From positions 1-55,955 of the forward strand of contig CATMRP010000009.1 in assembly GCA_950073835.1 (NCBI GenBank): a stretch of DNA of 55,955 bases, read 5' to 3'. A program made the position numbers and the translations under genes. Under the pieces are notes generated by a model that worked only from the letters and a program-made list of their open reading frames with translations, made no database searches and was not told the origin of the DNA. The number at the start of each line of letters is the position of its first letter. Position 1 is the first letter of the stretch. This DNA comes from an uncultured Alteromonadaceae bacterium. Its GTDB lineage: Bacteria; Pseudomonadota; Gammaproteobacteria; Enterobacterales; Alteromonadaceae. Shown in pieces: positions 52,927-55,955 of this stretch.

Positions 52927-54719
52927 GTGGTGTAAAAGTCAGGCTCGGTGATCTGCTGGTGCAGCAGGGGCTCATAGACGAGCCACAACTGATGTCGGCG
53001 CTGGCTGAACAGCGCCAGACCGGCCGCAAGCTTGGTGCTACCCTGATAGCCATGGAACTGGTGACTGAGAAGCAGTTGCTGGAGCTGCTCTCCACGCACT
53101 TAAATGTGCCACTGATCGACATTGATCACTTCAATGTTAGTCCGGCCGCAGTAAAACTATTACCGGAAGTACAGGCCCGCCGTTACCGGGCGCTGGTACT
53201 GGAAGACCGCGGCGATAAATTGCTGGTGGGGATGAGCGATCCGGCCGACCTCACCGCCGTGGATAATCTTGGCGAGATCCTGCCTAAACCCATTGAAGTG
53301 GCCGTAGTAAGTGAACAACAGTTGTTTGGCGCTTATGACAGTTTCTACCGGCGTACCGATGAAATAGCCTCATTTGCCCAACAGCTGGCCAATGAGTACC
53401 GCGATGAGCAGGAGTTTGAGCTTACCGCCGGGCTCGAGGATGAGCAGGATACCGCCGTTGCCCGCTTGCTGCAGTCGATTTTCGAAGATGCGGTACAGGC
53501 CAAGGCCTCGGATATCCACATCGAGCCAGACGAACAACAATTACGCATTCGGCAGCGGGTCGATGGCGTATTGCAGGAAACGGTTATCCCGGAAAATAAC
53601 ATTGCCGCCGCGCTGGTGTTACGCCTTAAACTGATGGCGGGCCTGGATATCTCAGAAAAACGTCTGCCTCAGGATGGCCGCACCCAGGTCCGGGTGAAAG
53701 GTCACCGCGTGGATGTGCGTTTATCCACTATGCCGGTACAAACCGGAGAAGCGGTGGTTATGCGTTTGCTGGATCAGTCTGCCGGGGTGTTAACCCTGGA
53801 AGAAACCGGCATGCCCAAGCCATTGCTCGACCGCTTACGGGTGTTACTGAAACGGCCCCACGGCATGATCCTGGTGACCGGCCCGACCGGTTCCGGTAAA
53901 ACCACCACACTGTATGGTGCCCTGAGTGAATTAAACCAGCCGCAGCGTAAAATTATTACCGTTGAAGATCCGGTAGAATACCGTTTGCCGCGCATTAATC
54001 AGGTACAGGTGAACAGCCGTATCGGGCTAAACTTCTCAAACGTACTGCGGACCACATTGCGTCAGGACCCGGATATTATCATGGTGGGTGAGATGCGGGA
54101 TCAGGAAACGGTGGAAATTGGTTTGCGCGGGGCGTTAACCGGTCACCTGGTATTATCCACGCTGCACACCAATGATGCTGTATCCAGTGCAATTCGTTTG
54201 CTCGATATGGGCGCGGCCGGCTACCTGGTAGCCAGTTCATTGCGAGGCATCATTGCCCAGCGTCTGATCCGGCGGATTTGCGACAACTGTGAAGTGGATT
54301 ACCAGCCGTCCAATGATGAGCTGTTCTGGCTCGGGCATATTGACAGCAACTTATCTGCGGTATCGTTTAAACGCGGGAAAGGTTGCCAGAAGTGCAATCA
54401 TACCGGTTATCGCGGCCGGGTGGGGGTGTTTGAATTACTCGAACTGACCGATCCGATGATGAATGCATTAAAAGCCGGCGACACCGTTGCCTTTGGTGAG
54501 CATGCCTTACGCAGTCCGGGTTATAAGCCGCTGTCTCACGTGGCGCTGACCTATGCCAAAATGGGCATGACAACGGTGGAAGAGGTACTGAAACTGGTGG
54601 AAATGGTTGCCGAGCTTGTGCACAGCGAGGAGCAGGAAGAGCAACACGCAAAGACTGACCAGGACAATAATAGTAATACCGGTGGCGGCCTGAGTCTGGA
54701 GGATATTCCGGATGCCTAG
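52923..54719 (+). CDS. mshE: MSHA pilus extension ATPase MshE (GspE/PilB-like)
   Basis: 598 aa. N-terminal MshEN domain (RLGDLLVQQGLIDEPQLMSA, RKLGATLIAMELVTEKQLLE), the region that in MshE/PilB binds cyclic di-GMP. ATPase core: DIHIEPDEQQLRIRQRVDGV, Walker A GPTGSGKTTTLYGAL, Asp box TVEDPVEY, Walker B DPDIIMVGEMRD, His box TGHLVLSTLHTNDA. A four-Cys metal site (CDNC and CQKC) is present. Powers pilin polymerisation. Overlaps mshG by 8 bp. Confidence 0.95.
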   Translation: MSGVKVRLGDLLVQQGLIDEPQLMSALAEQRQTGRKLGATLIAMELVTEKQLLELLSTHLNVPLIDIDHFNVSPAAVKLLPEVQARRYRALVLEDRGDKLLVGMSDPADLTAVDNLGEILPKPIEVAVVSEQQLFGAYDSFYRRTDEIASFAQQLANEYRDEQEFELTAGLEDEQDTAVARLLQSIFEDAVQAKASDIHIEPDEQQLRIRQRVDGVLQETVIPENNIAAALVLRLKLMAGLDISEKRLPQDGRTQVRVKGHRVDVRLSTMPVQTGEAVVMRLLDQSAGVLTLEETGMPKPLLDRLRVLLKRPHGMILVTGPTGSGKTTTLYGALSELNQPQRKIITVEDPVEYRLPRINQVQVNSRIGLNFSNVLRTTLRQDPDIIMVGEMRDQETVEIGLRGALTGHLVLSTLHTNDAVSSAIRLLDMGAAGYLVASSLRGIIAQRLIRRICDNCEVDYQPSNDELFWLGHIDSNLSAVSFKRGKGCQKCNHTGYRGRVGVFELLELTDPMMNALKAGDTVAFGEHALRSPGYKPLSHVALTYAKMGMTTVEEVLKLVEMVAELVHSEEQEEQHAKTDQDNNSNTGGGLSLEDIPDA

Positions 54720-55935
54720 GTTCAGCTATACCGGCCGTGAACCCGGTGGCGAAATGAAAAGCGGCATGCTTGATGCGCTTGACGCTAACGCGGCGGCCAA
54801 AATGTTGCTGGCGCGCAGCATTACACCAATTTCAATTAACCCGGTGGAGGGCGGTGCGACACAAAGTGAGGTAAAGGTTAATTTCCTTACGCCTAAGGTG
54901 AGTCTCGATGAACTGGTGATCCTGTCTCGACAGATGTACTCCCTGACTCATGCCGGCATCCCCATATTGCGAGCGGTCAGCAGTCTGGCCGAATCATCGA
55001 ACTCGGTGCGCCTGAAACTGGCCCTGACCGATATCATCAGCTTACTGGAGAGAGGGCGCACGCTGTCTTCGGCCATGCACCAGCACAGCGAAATCTTCGA
55101 TCGGCTATATGTAAGCGTGGTGCACGTGGGTGAAAATACCGGTCGTTTGGATGAGGCATTTTTGCAGTTAGCCGGCTACCTTGAGCGTGAACAGGAAACC
55201 CGCCGCCAGATAAAAGCGGCAACCCGTTACCCGATTTTTGTGGTGATTGCTCTGGTGGCTGCACTGATCATAATGAACATTGTTGTCATCCCGAAATTCG
55301 CCGATATGTTTAATAAGTTCGGTGCCGAATTGCCGGTGATGACCCGTTTCCTGTTAGGCATGTCAGACTTCTTTATCAATCAGTGGTACATATTGATTGG
55401 TGCTATACTGGTTATTGTTTTTGGCGTACGTAACTACTTACAAACGCCGGATGGAAACCTGACCTGGAGCCGCAAGAAACTGAAACTGCCGATTGTCGGC
55501 AAGGTGATTGAGCGTTCGCTGCTCGCCCGTTTCTGCCGCAGTTTCTCGATGATGCTGCAAGCCGGTTTACCGTTAACCACGGCGCTTAATCTGGTGGCTG
55601 AAGCGGTGGGCAACCGCTTTATGGAAACCAAAATAATTGACATGCGCCAGAGTATTGAAAAAGGCGAGAACCTGTCGAGAGTTACCCAGGCAAGTGGCCT
55701 GTTTACGCCCATGGTGCTGCAAATGGTCAATGTGGGGGAAGAAACCGGTCGGGTAGATGAACTATTAGCAGAGGTGGCAGACTTCTACGAACGGGAAGTC
55801 GACTATGATCTTAATAGCCTGACGGCCAAGATAGAGCCGGTACTGATAGGCATTGTCGCTGGTATGGTACTGGTGCTGGCACTGGGTATCTTTACCCCGA
55901 TGTGGGACATGATGAGCGCGATTAAGGGGCAATAA
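54712..55935 (+). CDS. mshG: MSHA inner-membrane platform protein MshG (GspF/PilC-like)
   Basis: 407 aa with two T2SSF repeats: SRQMYSLTHAGIPILRAVSS in the first and CRSFSMMLQAGLPLTTALNL in the second. Membrane helices are at about 170-190, 225-242 and 378-400. The start YTGREPGGEMKSGMLDALDA is typical of GspF/PilC. It anchors the MshE motor to the pilus base. Complete in the window. Confidence 0.93.
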   Translation: MPRFSYTGREPGGEMKSGMLDALDANAAAKMLLARSITPISINPVEGGATQSEVKVNFLTPKVSLDELVILSRQMYSLTHAGIPILRAVSSLAESSNSVRLKLALTDIISLLERGRTLSSAMHQHSEIFDRLYVSVVHVGENTGRLDEAFLQLAGYLEREQETRRQIKAATRYPIFVVIALVAALIIMNIVVIPKFADMFNKFGAELPVMTRFLLGMSDFFINQWYILIGAILVIVFGVRNYLQTPDGNLTWSRKKLKLPIVGKVIERSLLARFCRSFSMMLQAGLPLTTALNLVAEAVGNRFMETKIIDMRQSIEKGENLSRVTQASGLFTPMVLQMVNVGEETGRVDELLAEVADFYEREVDYDLNSLTAKIEPVLIGIVAGMVLVLALGIFTPMWDMMSAIKGQ

Positions 55936-55937
55936 GC

Positions 55938-55955
55938 TTGAAATCAAAAGACGTT
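55938..55955 (+). CDS. Start of next MSHA gene (partial, possibly mshF)
   Basis: A TTG codon at 55938 with AGGGG eight bases upstream opens a frame reading LKSKDV to the window edge. In related MSHA operons mshF follows mshG. Only six codons are visible, so this is a positional guess. Confidence 0.3.

Noticed and set aside
1-55955. CRISPR arrays, tRNA or rRNA genes, riboswitches
   Set aside because: No regularly spaced direct repeats, cloverleaf or rRNA-like segments, and no known riboswitch aptamer noticed on either strand.

Overview
The window looks like a chromosomal segment of a marine, plant/algal-polysaccharide-degrading gammaproteobacterium of the Alteromonadaceae type. The reasons are a complete run of MSHA type IV pilus biogenesis genes, gammaproteobacterial-style ssb, Na+-coupled SSS sugar symporters (one very close to the Vibrio galactose symporter vSGLT), a TonB siderophore receptor and a pectin/arabinan utilisation cluster. 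The species cannot be named from the sequence alone. No rRNA, tRNA or CRISPR array was seen.

Layout. (1) 1-23,550: sugar utilisation. A 5'-truncated PL1 pectate lyase; a small 45-codon ORF; a periplasmic sugar-oxidation set (ThuA-domain protein, Tat-exported gluconate_2-dh3 subunit, GMC flavoprotein); an SLC13 permease; two divergent GH43 arabinan-active enzymes; an AEC transporter; a 270-bp MITE-like palindromic element; a di-haem peroxidase; a CE6-like esterase; an SSS symporter; a FadR-type GntR regulator; a XylB-like pentose dehydrogenase; a TauE/SafE protein; an SMP-30 lactonase; and galT, a doubly frameshifted galK and a galactose symporter. A 13-bp motif recurs at three promoters in this section and is a good candidate operator for the GntR regulator. 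Two LacI/GalR-type palindromes precede galT.

(2) 23,910-24,590: ssb with its terminator. (3) About 24,591-36,280: an AT-rich genomic island. Four overlapping genes (three tyrosine recombinases plus a small HTH/coiled-coil protein) form a Tn554/RIT/Gamma-Mobile-Trio-like mobility operon. It runs straight into two large cargo genes: a 1366-aa membrane-anchored, TPR-like protein with a C-terminal PIN-type nuclease domain, and a 624-aa partner of unknown fold. This pair is the best candidate here for an undescribed system, plausibly anti-phage defence.

(4) 36,353-46,530: a zinc-ribbon protein, a TonB siderophore receptor with a Fur-like site, and acetate kinase with a MaoC-phosphate acyltransferase fusion, divergent from a class I PHA synthase with a perfect FNR/Anr box between them. 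Two DUF1566 surface proteins and a hexapeptide acetyltransferase follow. (5) 46,683-55,955: MSHA operon mshI, pilN-like gene, mshJ, K, L, M, N, E, G, mostly overlapping by 4-11 bp, running off the right edge.

How it fits together: pectin side chains are cut by PL1 and GH43 enzymes. The released arabinose and galactose enter through SSS symporters. Pentoses are probably oxidised by the XylB-like enzyme and lactonase, and galactose goes through the Leloir enzymes, although galK appears broken in this copy.
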